Positions 41,058 to 55,277 of a DNA stretch of 64,000 nucleotides are shown here, in pieces. Source of the stretch: Rutidosis leptorrhynchoides (Eukaryota > Streptophyta > Magnoliopsida > Asterales > Asteraceae); contig NC_092339.1 in the NCBI RefSeq assembly GCF_046630445.1, positions 77,270,001 through 77,334,000 on the forward strand, in the 5' to 3' direction. The notes beneath the pieces were generated by a model, which had not been told where the DNA came from, searched no databases, and saw only the letters and a list, made by a program, of their open reading frames with translations. Position 1 is the first letter of the stretch. Every line of letters begins with the position of its first letter. The translations under genes were made by a program, and so were the position numbers.

Positions 41058-43212
41058 TGTGACGACCCGTCCTTATCCACCTGGACGATGTCTTCAACAT
41101 TTGGTCCCATTGCGATGATCGACTCATCATGTAACTTACACAACATATTTCTCGCATAATTATATCATTTTCAATATCAGTCGTTTCATTACTACCATCA
41201 ACATCTCCTTCCATCGTCCTTTTTAATCGAATCATCAACATTTCGATTATCACCATTGGGTCACGGACCAATATTCAAAACCATTCGGCCCGACTAAAAC
41301 TATATACTATCTCGGCCCAACACTAACAAAGTAATCAAGTCCATTTGATAAACCTCATAATAAATTAGTTAGCCCAAGTCTAGGATAAAAAGGTCCAACG
41401 ATTAGTGTCCAACAAGTTTGTAAATTAATTTAGACGACAAGAACTAATGGTGGGGTTTCTGAAATTGACAGGAAAGAACAAGTTGCATCCACTATCAACA
41501 TAATCATCATCTCACTCATCATCAAGTCATCATATATCTTTGTTTTAGCTTAATTGTTTTGCAGGTGTAATAGGATTCGAATCAGAAAGGTAACGGGAAT
41601 AACGAAACAGAAACAAGGTTTATAGGTGCCGATGGAGATTGTGTTGGAGGTGGTGGTTCTAAAAAAAATAAATAAATCATAACAGCAGAAAAATTACCAT
41701 TACAAATTAAGGGTGGTGTTTGCTTGGTTGTTCGAAACAGAATAGAAAGCTGCAACGAGTATAATAGTAATAGAAGCAACTTCAATAGGTGGTTTCAAGG
41801 CTGGTAACTTAATGGTGGTTCGAACCCAGCAGGAACAGTGATCGACAAATTGGATTTCATTATGTATTTGGTTACAAGGTGGTGTCACATGGCCTGCGTT
41901 CTAGTCCAAACCTTGGCTTTAGGTGTATATTTGTCTTAACAGGAAGATTGTATATTTAATGTGATGGTGACGAATGTGAAGATGGTGAGATTGTATTGGT
42001 GAGTGGACGTGACAGAAAACAGAAACAAAGGTGTTTCTTGGTTGTAACAATAACAGGTAGTAGCAGCAATAATAAAATAAAGAAGGTTATCGTATAGTAG
42101 TAGCAGACCCAACGATCCTCAATATGGGTTGTTAGTCGAGTAATAGGGGAAGTTCTTGGGGTGGTCTTCGAATAATAATAGGGGAGAGAGAGAAGGGAGG
42201 AAGGTGGCGATGGAAGATTATAATCGTAGGTGGTGGTGGCGGTTTATTAGGTGGTGGTGGAAGAGGGTGTTAAAAGGTGTCGGGAAGGTGAGGCTTGTGG
42301 TGATTCAAGTAATGGGTGTTCATATATATCTAAACATTTGCATATGTGTTCTCTATAAATAAATACTCCGTGATTTAAGGTGTGAGAATAAGAACACAAA
42401 CAGTAAACTATAATGTAATATAATATAAATTAATAATACTCTATATGGACATGTTGAATGAAAATGACGTGAAACCGAATCAGCAGTGAAGCAGCCAGCC
42501 AGCTTGGAGTTTTCTTCCCTACATCGAATTCGTATGGATATTATATCATTATATTAGACAGGTAAAGATATAATAGATATAGGTAGGTGGGTAACAGAAT
42601 GGCAATTTAATACAAGTAGGTTGTTTGATTTAAACAAAAGTTAATCACAGGTATAATAGAGAGCATGGGAAAAGAATAGAATGGATAGCGATATATAACA
42701 AAATTATGCGTAATTATTTGTCTTACGAATCTTTATTTAATATAAATAAAAAAAAATTAATAATCATATTAATAAAAATAATACTAATTTTATTAATAAT
42801 TAAAATACTAACTATAATAATAATAATAATATTAATCATAGTAGTAATATTAATAATAATATCATTAATCAATAATAATACTAATTTTTATGTTAATATT
42901 AATTATAATGAAAGTAGTAATAATAATATTAGTTTTAATACAACTTTATTATCTTGTATATTATTTTACATATTCAATTCTAAAGATTTATATTTTATAA
43001 ATTTCAAATTATTATTTTTACTTACATTCAATTACATATACATGTTTATTTACAAACAGTTGTTCGTGAATCGTCGGGAGTAGTCAAGGTCAAATGCATT
43101 CATGAAAAATAGTTTCAACATTTTGAGGCTCAGTTTATTAGACTTTGCTTATCGTATCGAAATTATATAAAGATTAAGTTTAAATTTAGTCAGAAAATCT
43201 CGGGTCGTCACA
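41058..43212 (-). repeat. N3 3' LTR (left)
   Basis: Shorter than the N1 and N2 LTRs and diverged from them except at the ends. It has a G-rich stretch (GGTGGTGG repeats, about 42165-42300); the ORF through it is not protein-like. Confidence 0.94.
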
Positions 43213-43248
43213 GTATCTACCCGTTAAAGAAATTTCGTCCCGAAATTT
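43213..43248 (-). other. N3 polypurine tract and stem-loop
   Basis: Minus-strand TTAACGGGTAGATAC abuts the LTR. The inverted repeat AAATTTCG-GGA-CGAAATTT is at 43248-43230. Confidence 0.78.
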
Positions 43249-43700
43249 GAGTGAGGTGGTCATGGCTAACAATATAAATGTTTTCATGACGAATAGGAGT
43301 TGATAAATTGAGTTTTATTATCATTGAGTAATATGGATAAAAAAAATAATTCAATTATTCGAAGAGTACGAATGAGGCTATCACCAAAGAGTGAAATAGG
43401 AAGTAAAGATTCATCTTAACTTTTGACAGAGTCAGGGTTGATTTTAAAAAAAAACTAAGGTGTGTCTTAACTTTTGACCTAGAGGGTTGAATTCCGGAAT
43501 TCAAGGGATTTAGAGGAAATCTTTGAAATCTAAAAGATCTGATTTCCTCGGGATTAAGGAAATTAAGATCTCTTTAATTTAATCCGATCATCTGTCTCGA
43601 TTTGCTTTGTCTGGTATCTCCACTATAAATGAACTTCTTTCGTCCCATTATTTTCATCACTCTTATACTAAATTCCCAAATTCAAAAAAAAATTCTAAAA

Positions 43701-43874
43701 ATGCTTATTCCAGTTCTAATCCTTATCGTTATCCTTACTATCGCAACAATCATTCTCCTTTTCCAACTTTCACCGGAGGAATCTGTTTTCTTCTACTTCG
43801 CCCTTGGGGTTATAGTGTTTTTAATTCTCCCGTGTCTTTATGTTGCGATAAACATTGATATACACAGTTTGTAA
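43701..43874 (+). CDS. Small membrane protein ORF antisense to N3
   Basis: 57 residues from the ATG that matches the N2 copy (an in-frame ATG at 43629 overlaps the TATA box and is less likely). Two hydrophobic segments flank an SPEES loop; it ends DIHSL. TATAAAT is at 43624-43630. Where N2 reads TTGAAA this copy has TTGTAA, so it is truncated relative to N2, although similarity continues past the stop. Confidence 0.45.
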   Translation: MLIPVLILIVILTIATIILLFQLSPEESVFFYFALGVIVFLILPCLYVAINIDIHSL

Positions 43875-46142
43875 TTTTCCTGTGTTGTTATTGGGCATCA
43901 TATTTTCTCTTATATTTTGAAGCTTTATGCTTTTGTTTTCTCTTCCCGACTTCAAGTCAAGCGGATAATGGCCCAGAATTCGTAGATATAGAATTTCGAA
44001 TGATTATAATGTTCTAAGCAGAAAGGAACGTGTTAGCACGATTTGATTTTCAAATTTATCAAAATTACTGAAGATAGAACTATCAAGAATATATTCTTCT
44101 TGATATATTCGGAGGTTATGTAGAATGAAAGAGTTATGTAACATGGCATATGATGATAATATGATATGTGAATCATGTTCTATTAGAAACTCAGCATGAC
44201 TTACTATAATATAATCACGTTGATCAAGTGTCATTATATTATACTAACTCATGCATCAGTTCCCAACATTACTTCAATAACATTCATATTTTAAGCTCGA
44301 AAGTTTACAGAATATAGAATCTAACAGTTTCTATATGATGTAACACCGATAGCATGAAGAGATTAATGAGTTCAAATAAGAATAGTGATGAAAATATTTT
44401 CAGAAATATGGAGGATATTTATAATGAAAGATACCATGATATCTTAGAATTTCTAATATCGAAAGATGGTGAAGAAAATTTGTCCTCAAGAGTTTGGAGT
44501 CAGAAGCAAGGTATTCGCTAAAGATTTCATCAGGCTTTGAATTATTTGGATTCTTTGAAGTCAAACTTATTCTTTGTGATTTGTCCACGGCTTCCTTCAT
44601 AGTTTCGCATGATCCGATTTTCGATACTAAATTTTCTATTGAGTGTTTCTAACTTTCCATTCTTTATCATCAAACTCTTGGCCATCAAGACCATCTAAAA
44701 CATGCTACTTCATCAGTATTTTCAAAGTTGACGGATCCAGGTCATCAGTTATCAAACCAAGGTGGTTTCGGGAGAATTGTGTTTTTAGATGATTAAACGC
44801 TGATGGTAATATGGTGGAATATAAAAGATTCTCTGGTATCAATAAATGAACACGCATATATAACAAGGTTATAATAAGGTTGTTTCGGATGAAAAATCGG
44901 AGTTGACTTGCTGGAGCTGTGACAAAATTTGCTACTTTAAAAGGGATTACCAAATTATTTTGGGTAATAATAACACTAAAGGAATTAGCACAGCTACGTG
45001 TTAAACGTTTACTCAGTTTTCGAGGGTTTTTCAGATGCATAACTATATGCATCAATCTTTTCTTCTGTAGATGAAGTGCGGCTGATTCATCCTCTCGATC
45101 GAGGTGTTTTCAAAAATCATGAAAAGATTTGAACGCAGATTGTAACTGTTGAGGTACAAATGAGGTTTAGGATGAAATCAAGTGGCAAACTTGAAAAATT
45201 GTTTAGTTTCATATGTTATAATCAATATTTTAATTCATTTTAATTGTCCAATGTTAGCAGTCCAATAGTCCAATAAATTCATACATAATTTAATATATAA
45301 TATTCGAATTAACTAATACATATCGTGACCCGTGTACCGGTCTCAGTATTGATCACAACTCAAACTATATATATATTTTGGAATCAACCTCAACCCTGTA
45401 TAGCCAACTCCAACATTCACATATAGAGTGTCTATGGTTGTTCCAAAATATATATATAGATGGGTCGATATGATAAGTCGAAACCTTGTATACGTGTCCC
45501 GTTATTTAAAGTGCGTAAAAGTAAATAACAGAAATTAAATGACGATAAATAAAATTTGCGAGACTGTAAATTGCGATAAATAAAATGTAACCAGTTAGCT
45601 AGGAACAGTTAGCGTAGAATCTTAACAAAATTCATCATAGTTAATTTGTTTGTTTCTAACACTTTTTATTTTGTCCAATGTTTTCTTCGTTATGCCACTT
45701 GTTGGATTTTGATAGGTCAAAATCCAAATATGAAATTGAATGAAAATGGCTATTCTGCGGTGAACAGACACGTATATCGGTGAGTGCAAATAGGTAAGTA
45801 AATGACTGTTGAATCAGCTTTGAAGAATGTACAGTGTAACTCATTAGTGTGAAATCTTAAATATTCCTCGGGTATTACCTACCCGTTAAAATATTTTCAT
45901 CATTAACAGTTTGTACGAAAGAATTTTTAATTATAATCTTTATGAAAATATGTATACATATATATTTTCTTCAGATTTAATCATGGATTTAATGAGTCAA
46001 TAAGACATTAAACTCATTTGATTTATCGTTTGCACTAGAATACATAATCTCTAAAACATTAGAGATTACATAATCGCCATGTAGAACGAAGATAATCGAT
46101 GTAGAACGATATGTAGAATGACGAATATACTCGTGGTATTGA
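43875..46142 (-). other. N3 internal non-coding region
   Basis: Holds the conserved stem-loop (44207-44241) and the internal polypurine-like tract TTAACGGGTAGGTAATACCC (minus strand, 45888-45870). No gag or pol. Confidence 0.65.
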
Positions 46143-46653
46143 TTATGATATGGTGGCGTGTGGTGTTGATGGTACAGGTACTGTTGCTGGTACTGTTGTC
46201 GACGTTGGTGGTGCTGTTGGTACCGGTGATGTTGCTGAAGTTGGTAGGTGTTGCACCATATTTTCCAAAGATACAACTCGAGCGCGAAGTTCGTTGACTT
46301 CTTCTATTATTCCGGGATGATTGTCGGTTAGAAAAAGCGGATAAATAAGGTTTAGAATTGTAGAGATTATGTAATCGTTGCGAGCTATTCTGGAAATGAG
46401 GGTGAAAAATGGTGTTTCGGATAGGTTCGCCGGTAAGTGCTTCAGGTTCTTCGCCAAGAGGTGAATTTGGTTGGTGGAAGGGATCGTCTCCTTTTCGTCT
46501 CCATTGATTATGTCGACTACGAACCCATCAGATGAATTGGGGATGGCTGATTGGTTGATTTATTCTGGTGACGCTGCTTCCAGAGCTCAGGTGAATATCC
46601 ATGTCGGAATAACTATCGGAATCCGAGGAATTTGAACTAGTTGCGAGTTTCAT
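46143..46653 (-). pseudogene. Pre-gag-type ORF of N3, nonsense and frameshift
   Basis: ATG 46653 begins MKLATSSNSSDSDS. TGA at 46530-46528 interrupts it after 41 codons. The frame continues with LTGEPIRNT and shifts near 46405 to IIEEVNELRARVVSLENMVQHLP and a Pro/Thr-rich tail. It lines up along its length with the intact N2 ORF. Confidence 0.65.
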
Positions 46654-47037
46654 CTTGCACGGTCGGATAAAGTATTTTCGTTAGGAAATATATTATAGGA
46701 TTTAGTTTGGTATGCTTCAATACATAACTTACATATGTATATACAATACCAGAATCCCATAAGTCACAGAGGAATCTTCGGAAGATGTCAGGCAAAGTTT
46801 ATAGTAACGGATATGCTAAGATATGAATCTATCTATACACTATCTATGCAATAAAGGCAGTAAGACGTGTCTAGACTTAGGAATGCTAAGCAGGAAATTT
46901 TTCACTAGGAATGATAAACAAAACTTATAATTTGAAGCTAAGGTCGAAGTCCAGACTTGCTAATGCGTCCTAACAACTATCAGTTAGACACACTAATGTA
47001 AGACCTGGTTCGCTAGGACCAACGCTCTGATACCACA
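46654..47037 (-). other. N3 leader and primer binding site
   Basis: About 385 bases. The iMet-type site TGGTATCAGAGC reads leftward from about 47035. Confidence 0.75.
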
Positions 47038-49191
47038 TGTGACGACCCGTCCTTATCCACCTGGACGATGTCTTCAACATTTGGTCCCATTGCGATGATC
47101 GACTCATCATGTAACTTACACAACATATTTCTCGCATAATTATATCATTTTCAATATCAGTCGTTTCATTACTACCATCAACATCTCCTTCCATCGTCCT
47201 TTTTAATCGAATCATCAACATTCCGATTATCACCATTGGGTCACAGACCAATATTCAAAACCATTCGGCCCAACTAAAACTATATACTATCTCGGCCCAA
47301 CACTAACAAAGTAATCAAGTCCATTTGATAAACCTCATAATAAATTAGTTAGCCCAAGTCTAGGATAAAAAGGTCCAACGATTAGTGTCCAACAAGTTTG
47401 TAAATTAATTTAGACGACAAGAACTAATGGTGGGGTTTCTGAAATTGACAGGAAAGAACAAGTTGCATCCACTATCAACATAATCATCATCTCACTCATC
47501 ATCAAGTCATCATATATCTTTGTTTTAGCTTAATTGTTTTGCAGGTGTAATAGGATTCGAATCATAAAGGTAACGGGAATAACGAAACAGAAACAATGTT
47601 TATAGGTGCCGATGGAGATTGTGTTGGAGGTGGTGGTTCGAAAAAAAATAAATAAATCATAACAGCAGAAAAATTACCATTACGAATTAAGGGTGGTGTT
47701 TGCTTGGTTGTTCGAAACAGAATAGAAAGCTGCAACGAGTATAATAGTAATAGAAGCAGCTTCAATAGGTGGTTTCAAGGCTGGTAACTTGATGGTGGTT
47801 CGAACCCAGCAGGAACAGTGATCGACAAATTGGGTTTCATTATGTATTTGGTTACAAGGTGGTGTCACATGGCCTGCGTTCTAGTCCAAACCTTGGCTTT
47901 AGGTATATATTTGTCTTAACAGGAAGATTGTATATTTAATGTGATGGTGATGAATGTGAAGATGGTGAGATTGTATTGGTGAGTGGACGTGACAGAAAAC
48001 AGAAACAAAGGTGTTTCTTGGTTGTAACAATAACAGGTAGTAGCAGCAATAATAAAATAAAGAAGGTTATCGTGTAGTAGTAGCAGACCCAACGATCCTC
48101 AATATGGGTTGTTAGTCGAGTAATAGGGGAAGTTCTTGGGGTGGTCTTCGAATAATAATAGGGGAGAGAGAGAAGGGAGGAAGGTGGCGATGGAAGATTA
48201 TAATCGTAGGTGGTGGTGGCGGTTTATTAGGTGGTGGTGGAAGAGGGTGTTAAAAGGTGTCGGGAAGGTGAGGCTTGTGGTGATTCAAGTAATGGGTGTT
48301 CATATATATCTAACATTTGCATGTGTGTTCTCTATAAATAAATACTCCGTGATTTAAGGTGTGAGAATAAGAACACAAACAGTAAACTATAATGTAATAT
48401 AATATAAATTAATAATACTCTATATGGACATGTTGAATGAAAATGACGTGAAACCGAATCAGCAGTGAAGCAGCCAGCCAGCTTGGAGTTTTCTTCCCTA
48501 CATCGAATTCGTATGGATATTATATCATTATATTAGACAGGTAAAGATATAATAGATATAGGTAGGTGGGTAACAGAATGGCAATTTAATACAAGTAGGT
48601 TGTTTGATTTAAACAAAAGTTAATCACAGGTATAATAGAGAGCATGGGAAAAGAATAGAATGGATAGCGATATATAACAAAATTATGCGTAATTATTTGT
48701 CTTACGAATCTTTATTTAATATAAATAAAAAAAAATTAATAATCATATTAATAAAAATAATACTAATTTTATTAATAATTAAAATACTAACTATAATAAT
48801 AATAATAATATTAATCATAGTAGTAATATTAATAATAATATCATTAATCAATAATAATACTAATTTTTATGTTAATATTAATTATAATGAAAGTAGTAAT
48901 AATAATATTAGTTTTAATACAACTTTATTATCTTGTATATTATTTTACATATTCAATTCTAAAGTATTATATTTTATAAATTTCAAATTATTATTTTTAC
49001 TTACATTCAATTACATATACATGTTTATTTACAAACAGTTGTTCGTGAATCGTCGGGAGTAGTCAAGGTCAAATGCATTCATGAAAAATAGTTTCAACAT
49101 TTTGAGGCTCAGTTTATTAGACTTTGCTTATCGTATCGAAATTATATAAAGATTAAGTTTAAATTTAGTCAGAAATTCTCGGGTCGTCACA
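47038..49191 (-). repeat. N3 5' LTR (right)
   Basis: Differs from the left LTR only by scattered single-base changes, so N3 is a young insertion. Confidence 0.94.
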
Positions 49192-51309
49192 ATTATATTC
49201 AAACTATAGATGCACATGCAGAATTATTAGAAGAATTTCCAGAATTACAAGGAACGGGAGAATGTTCTTTAGGAGAAGGTACTGAAACAATTGATGAAGC
49301 TGAAATGTTAGCTACACTTATAGCTAATGGATATGAACCAACAATAGAAGAAATCCAAATGCTAAAAGAAGAAGACAGATATCGATATAAATCATCGATA
49401 GAAGAACCTCCGAAATTAGAGTTAAAGCCACTTCCAAACCATTTGGAATACGCTTATTTACATGGTGAATCTGAATTACCTGTAATAATATCGTCTTCTC
49501 TTACTGAAAATGAGAAATCACAACTTATTTCTGTGTTGAAAGCTCATAAACCAGCCATTGCATGGAAGATTCATGATATTAAAGGAATAAGTCCTTCGTA
49601 TTGCACACATAAAATCTTTATGGAAGAAGGTCATAAAACGTATGTGCAATGCCAACGAAGACTAAATCCTAATATGCAAGATGTAGTTAAAAAGAAATTA
49701 TTAAACTGCTAGACGCAGGTCTAATTTATCCAATTTCTGATAGTCCATGGGTAAGCCCAGTTCAATGCGTGCCTAAGAAGGGTGGCATGACTGTCATTAC
49801 AAATGAGAAAAATGAGCTTATTCCTACTAGGACTGTAACAGGATGGCGTGTGTGTATTGATTATAGAAAATTAAATGACGCCACCAGAAAAGATCACTTT
49901 CCCTTACCTTTCATTGATCAAATGTTGGAAAGATTAGCCGGAAATAGTTACTATTGTTTTCTAGATGGATTTTCTGGATATTTTCAAATTCCAATAGCAC
50001 CCGAGGACCAAGAGAAAACCACATTCACGTGCCCTTATGGTACTTTTGCTTACAAACGCATGCCATTTGGACTTTGCAACGCCCCTGCAACCTTTCAAAG
50101 GTGCATGATGGCAATTTTTCATGACATGATAGAAGAATGCATGGAAGTTTTCATGGATGACTTTTCAGTCTTCGGTGATACATTTGAATCATGTCTAGTT
50201 AATCTGGAACGAATGCTTATTAGATGCGAACAATCAAATCTAGTACTTAATTGGGAGAAATGTCATTTCATGGTTAAAGAATGCATCGTTCTTGGACATA
50301 AAATTTCTAAAGAAGGAATTGAAGTGGATAGAGCTAAAGTAGATGTAATTGCTAAACTTCTACATCCCACCAATGTTAGAGGAGTTAGGAGTTTTCTAGG
50401 GCATGCCGGTTTTTACCGACGTTTCATAAAAGATTTTTCTAAAATTGCCACTCCTATGAATAAACTCCTAGAAAAGGATGCTCCATTCATCTTTTCAGAT
50501 GAATGTATCAAATCTTTTAATATTCTTAAAGAGAAACTCACTAATGCGCCGATCATGATAACACCGAATTGGAATCTACCGTTTGAACTTATGTGCGATG
50601 CAAGTGATTTTGCAATGGGAGCCGTTTTAGGACAAAGGATTGAAAAACGATTTCAACCTATATATTATGCTAGTAAGACGTTACAAGGAGCACAAACGAA
50701 CTATACAACTACTAAAAAAGAACTCCTTGCTATTGTCTTTGCTTTTGACAAATTTCGATCATATCTCGTTCTAGCAAAAATGGTGGTCTATACCGACCAT
50801 TCTGCTCTTAGATACCTATTTTCAAAACAAGATGCTAAACCAAGATTAATCCGTTGGATATTACTCTTACAAGAGTTTGATATTGAAATCCGAGATAAAA
50901 GAGGAGCAGAAAATCTCGCCGCTGATCATCTTTCTCGTCTTGAAAATCCTGAGTTAGAAGTTCTAAATGAATCGGCCATACAAGACAACTTTCCTGATGA
51001 ATATCTATTGAAGATAGATTATAATGAAATTTCATGGTTTGCAGACTATGCAAACTACTTAGTATGTGGATTCCTTGAAAAAGGATTATCTACCAAAAAC
51101 GAAAGAAATTCTTCAGTGATATAAAACACTATTTTTGGGAAGATCCACATCTGTTTAAAAGTTGTCCCGGTGGAATAATACGCCGATGTGTATTTGGAGA
51201 TGAAGCTAGTAAAATTTTAAACCATTGTCACACAGGACCAACAGGAGGGCATTATGGGCCTCAACTAACAGCAAGAAAAGTTTATGATGCTGGATTCTAT
51301 TGGCCTACT
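49192..51309 (+). pseudogene. pol: pol of Athila A (linker, RT, RNase H, start of integrase), frameshifted and cut by Athila B
   Basis: Continues the Athila frame after N3 (IQTIDAHAELLEEF). It runs to 49712, where VVKKKLLNC stops because one base is missing just after the VVKK codons. RT resumes in another frame with [34 protein letters not shown] (about 50152-50178) and RNase [12 protein letters not shown] second one-base loss near 51088 shifts the start of integrase ([33 protein letters not shown]), which ends where Athila B begins. The protein cannot be made intact. Confidence 0.9.
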
Positions 51310-53290
51310 TGATGTGCAGCGGGGTGTATATAAAATAGCTTATATTTTACTAGGAAAAACTATTAAATACGATACAATTTTACACAAGATATTTATTTAT
51401 TTATAGAATGGATATACTTAAACCTTGCTACAACACTTATAGGCAGTGTACCTAATCGTACAGTAGTGTAGTTTTTAGTAAGTCCGGTTCGTTCCACAGG
51501 GAAATCTTTAAACAAAGCTCAACGCTATATTAGTTTACTTTTATAAAAATACAAATATATATATAAGTAATATTATTATTATAAAGGGGGGTTTTTACCG
51601 TTTAATGACCGGTTTGTCGATTTTAAGATTTTAGTCGCAGTTAAAACCTAATGTAAAATATAAAATAAATACAAGACTTAAATTAAAGCGTAAAGTAAAT
51701 AATGATAATGAAATTGCGAATAATAAAAATGCGATAAAATTGCGATAATTAAAAAGTACGATAATTAAAAGTGCGATTAAATAACAATAAATAAAAGTGC
51801 GATAATTAGAAGTGCAATTAAATATAAAATAAAGGAAATTAAATATGAAATAAAAGAATTATGCTTATTTAAACTTCCGTAATCATGATGTTTGACGTGT
51901 TGATTTTAGTTTTATGCCCATGGGTTAATTGTCCTTTGTCCTGGATTATTTAATATGTCCGTCTGGTTTTTGTCCATAACAGTCCATCAGTCATAAATAT
52001 AAAGTGCAAGTGTCCTTGTCAAATTATTATTATACCCGAAGTTAAATATTCCAACTAATTGGGGATTCGAATTGTAACAAGGTTTTAATACTTTGTTTAA
52101 TGAATACACCAGGTTATCGACTGCGTGTAAACCAAGGTTTTACTACTTTGTTAACAATTACACCAATTACCCTTGAATGTAATTTCACCCCTGTTTTAAT
52201 TATTCTAATGGCTATTAATCCATTCCCATGTCCGGTTAAATGAACGATTATTCGTACATATAAATACCCCGCCCATCGTGTCCGATCGAGTGTATATGGT
52301 AATTTATAGGGACGCCCAATTGTAAATCTTTATATTAACATTAACAAACTTTCATTTAGTTAAACAAATATAAAGCCCATTAATAGCCCATAGTCTAATT
52401 TCCACAAGTGTCGTTCTTTTGTCCAAACCCCAATTATGGTACAAAGCCCAATTACCCAATTTTAGTAATTAGCCCAACATCATGATTACTTCGTTTTAAA
52501 TAAGCATAATAATAACTTAGCTACGAGACATTAATATAAAAAGGTTGAACATAACTTACAATGATTAAAAATAGCGTAGCGTTACACGGACAGAATTTCG
52601 ACTTATACCCTTACAACATTCGCTAACATAACCTTATTATTAGGATTTAAAATTAAAATTAAAATTAAAATATAAATTATATATATATATTACGTATATA
52701 TTGAGAGAGAGATTGAAATAGAATATGAAATTTGATCAGAATTCGGTTTGCTTTATAGCCAGAGTTGAATTTTGGGGCTCCGCGACTCGCGGCAAAATCC
52801 CCTTCAAACTCCGCGAGTCGCGGAGATAGTATTTACAGCTCAGTCCTTGGAGTTTTCTCTGCCGACGGGTTTTTTATATATATATATATATATAATATAT
52901 ATATAATTAATTATATATTATATTATATTTATATACATAGTTAACTTGTAATTTTTAGTCCGTTGCGTCGAGCGTTAAGAGTTGACTCTGGTCCCGGTTC
53001 CGGATTTTCGAACGTCCTTGCGTAAAATTTTATATTTTGTACTTTGCGTTTTGAATCTTGTACTCTTGTAATTTCGAGACGTTTCTTATCAATAATTGGA
53101 ACCTTTTTGATTGTCTTTTGTACTTTTGAGCTTTTTGGTCGTTTGCGTCTTCAATTCGTCGAATCTATCTTTTGTCTTCACCTTTTATTATTTAAACGAA
53201 TATCACTTGTAAATAGAACAATTGCAACTAAAAGCTTGTCTTTCTTGAGGAATAATGCTATGAAATATATGTTCGTTTTTAGCATTATCA
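51310..53290 (-). repeat. Athila B 3' LTR
   Basis: 1981 bases, related to the Athila A LTR in inverted orientation, with a few extra segments. Palindromes CTCCGCGAGTCGCGGAG (52809-52825) and CCGCGACTCGCGG (52780-52792) precede TATAAAG (minus strand, near 52757) as in Athila A. Confidence 0.92.
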
Positions 53291-55277
53291 AATATTCCCA
53301 CACTTGAGCGTTGCTTGTCCTCAAGCAATATTGTCTTGAAATACTAGAATCACTTCTTTATTCTTCACACTTTGTACATCAGTGATTTCTATACGGCGGT
53401 ATAAACAATGGTAGTAACGATATGGTTTACAGTCCCACATGACTATAAAAATTTAGATCCATTAAGGAAATTGGATCTTTATGAAAACATTTGATCTTTT
53501 GAAAATTAAATCTAGTTTTTACCCTAGATAAGTTTTCCGGAATAACCCTTTACCGGTGTTTGCAAAATATTTTTGTGGGTTTGGTGGGTTTCAGATTTGA
53601 AAATTTTAGCTCAAAACTTGCGGTTTTGTGTCACCCACTTGCTAACCTTGTATTTGGAAAGCAACACGTCCAGTTTACTTGTCCCGTATATTACCTTTCG
53701 GTAAACTACCGTCCGGTTGAAAGGAAAGCGTTGAACAAGCAACTGTTAAGGCAATGTCCCGTGACATGCTTTTGATTATGATCTATAACGTGTCGGACGC
53801 AATTACTATCCTTGGTAGGAGCAATAGTAAAGCTCACCCTTATAATTTTTCGGTCTGGCACAAGGTCCTGTCTTCGACCATGCTATGCAACCACCGTTCT
53901 TACGGTTGACACCCGATTTAGTTCAGGTGACCTAATGAATTCCAGGTGAATTCCTAGGATTTTACGTTCAATGGTAATGAACGCATTGAAAATAGGGTTT
54001 TCAGAAAACAAATCGATTTGTAATTTTGATCAAAATATTTTCTCGTTTAAGCTCGAGTTTAGATATCATTGAATTCCATGAGTTTGAATTCTCAATCTTT
54101 AAGGTCAATCTCTAGGATTGAGTAATATCAGTCTTAAAAGCTGATTTTTGATCTTTAAGGAGATTATCCTTTCTGGGGATTTGATTCATTAGTCTTATCA
54201 AGCTAATTTGCACGGTGCCCCCCCATTGTACGAGATAAATCCTTCTCATGGTTAGGATAAATCTGACCACTTGGCGACCCTGTTTAATGCTGAGGTCCGT
54301 GGATTTCCTGCTGATTTTAGTGATGACTTTTCTAGATTTTTCGTCAACCTACAGCTGGTCTGGACGACAACTTCATGACCTAAATCAAGAAGCGCGTTTC
54401 TTTTTCGGAAGACTTTACTTCCTTTTAATGATGGAATTGATTTATCGTGTAGATCCATCTCTTCTTTTCTTTCATCGGGTAAAACAGTTTAGTTTAGTCC
54501 AAAGCAAAAGTATTTTCAGTTATTTGTTACAGATATATGTGACATATGTTTAAGATAACTTGGTAAATTTTCCCACACTTGGCTTTTATTTTCCTTTTTA
54601 TCGTCCTCTATTCCATTTTAAATGAATTTTAACATTTTAGTTTGTTTCTCAATTTATGTCCTTTCCGAGGTAACAATAATTTCGGTGTTAAAACATAGTT
54701 TTATCGTTCATAAATATGTATAAACATGATTTTGAATTCATTTAATTGAAAATTTTGAAAAATTTTACTAGAATTGGGTAGTCAGTATATAAGACTAGGG
54801 CTGTTCTTTTTTATCAGAGAGCACTAGATTCTAATACAACTACTGCTTTACTAGTATTTTTAATGGTAACCAAGTGTTTAATATAAAAATTTTAAAATCC
54901 GAAAGAATTTAATCCCTTCCCACACTTAAGATCTTGCAATGCCCTCATTTGCAAGAAATCAGTAACAATTTAAATTATTGAGGGTGATTTGTGTGAAAAT
55001 GATTAAATTTTTACCAAAGTTTCCAAATATATTGGCGTTTGTTTGCTGAATGATAAATGGTGCACATCATTTGTTCATTCCGTCTTGTTGTTATTTCACA
55101 CATATTTTGCATCTTGTCGTCAAAATTAGTTGCTTTTGCTGAACTTAATGCCAGTCTTTGAAAATGCGTTGTTTTACCCTGTTGTGTACATAAGATAAAC
55201 TGCAAACATATATACATATTTTTGAAGTTTGGTATATTACCCCACGTTCAAAAATTATTAAAATCTAAGAATAAAAG
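53291..55277 (-). other. Athila B 3' non-coding region with polypurine tracts
   Basis: CTCAAGTGTGGGAATATT (minus strand, 53308-53291) abuts the LTR as polypurine tract. Two further copies of the AAGTGTGGGA core lie at 54582-54567 and 54930-54914. No reading frame here looks like a protein. Confidence 0.65.

Larger units (their letters stand above)
41058..49191 (-). mobile_element. N3: complete non-autonomous Tekay-like LTR element nested in Athila A
   Basis: LTRs are 41058-43212 and 47038-49191 (2155 and 2154 bases, TGTGACGACCCG...GTCACA), nearly identical. ATTAT is duplicated at 41053-41057 and 49192-49196. Athila B shows the uninterrupted target. The primer site TGGTATCAGAGC (minus strand) is two bases from the right LTR. 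The interior of 3.8 kb has a broken pre-gag-type ORF and a small antisense ORF. Confidence 0.94.

Noticed and set aside
42156..42362. Trp/Arg-rich ORF in both N3 LTRs
   Set aside because: Produced by GGTGG repeats. It is conserved only because the LTRs are copies of one another.
53560..54553. Plus-strand ORFs of 71 and 101 residues in the Athila B tail
   Set aside because: Antisense to the element, no motif, ordinary composition, and placed in the usual long non-coding 3' region.
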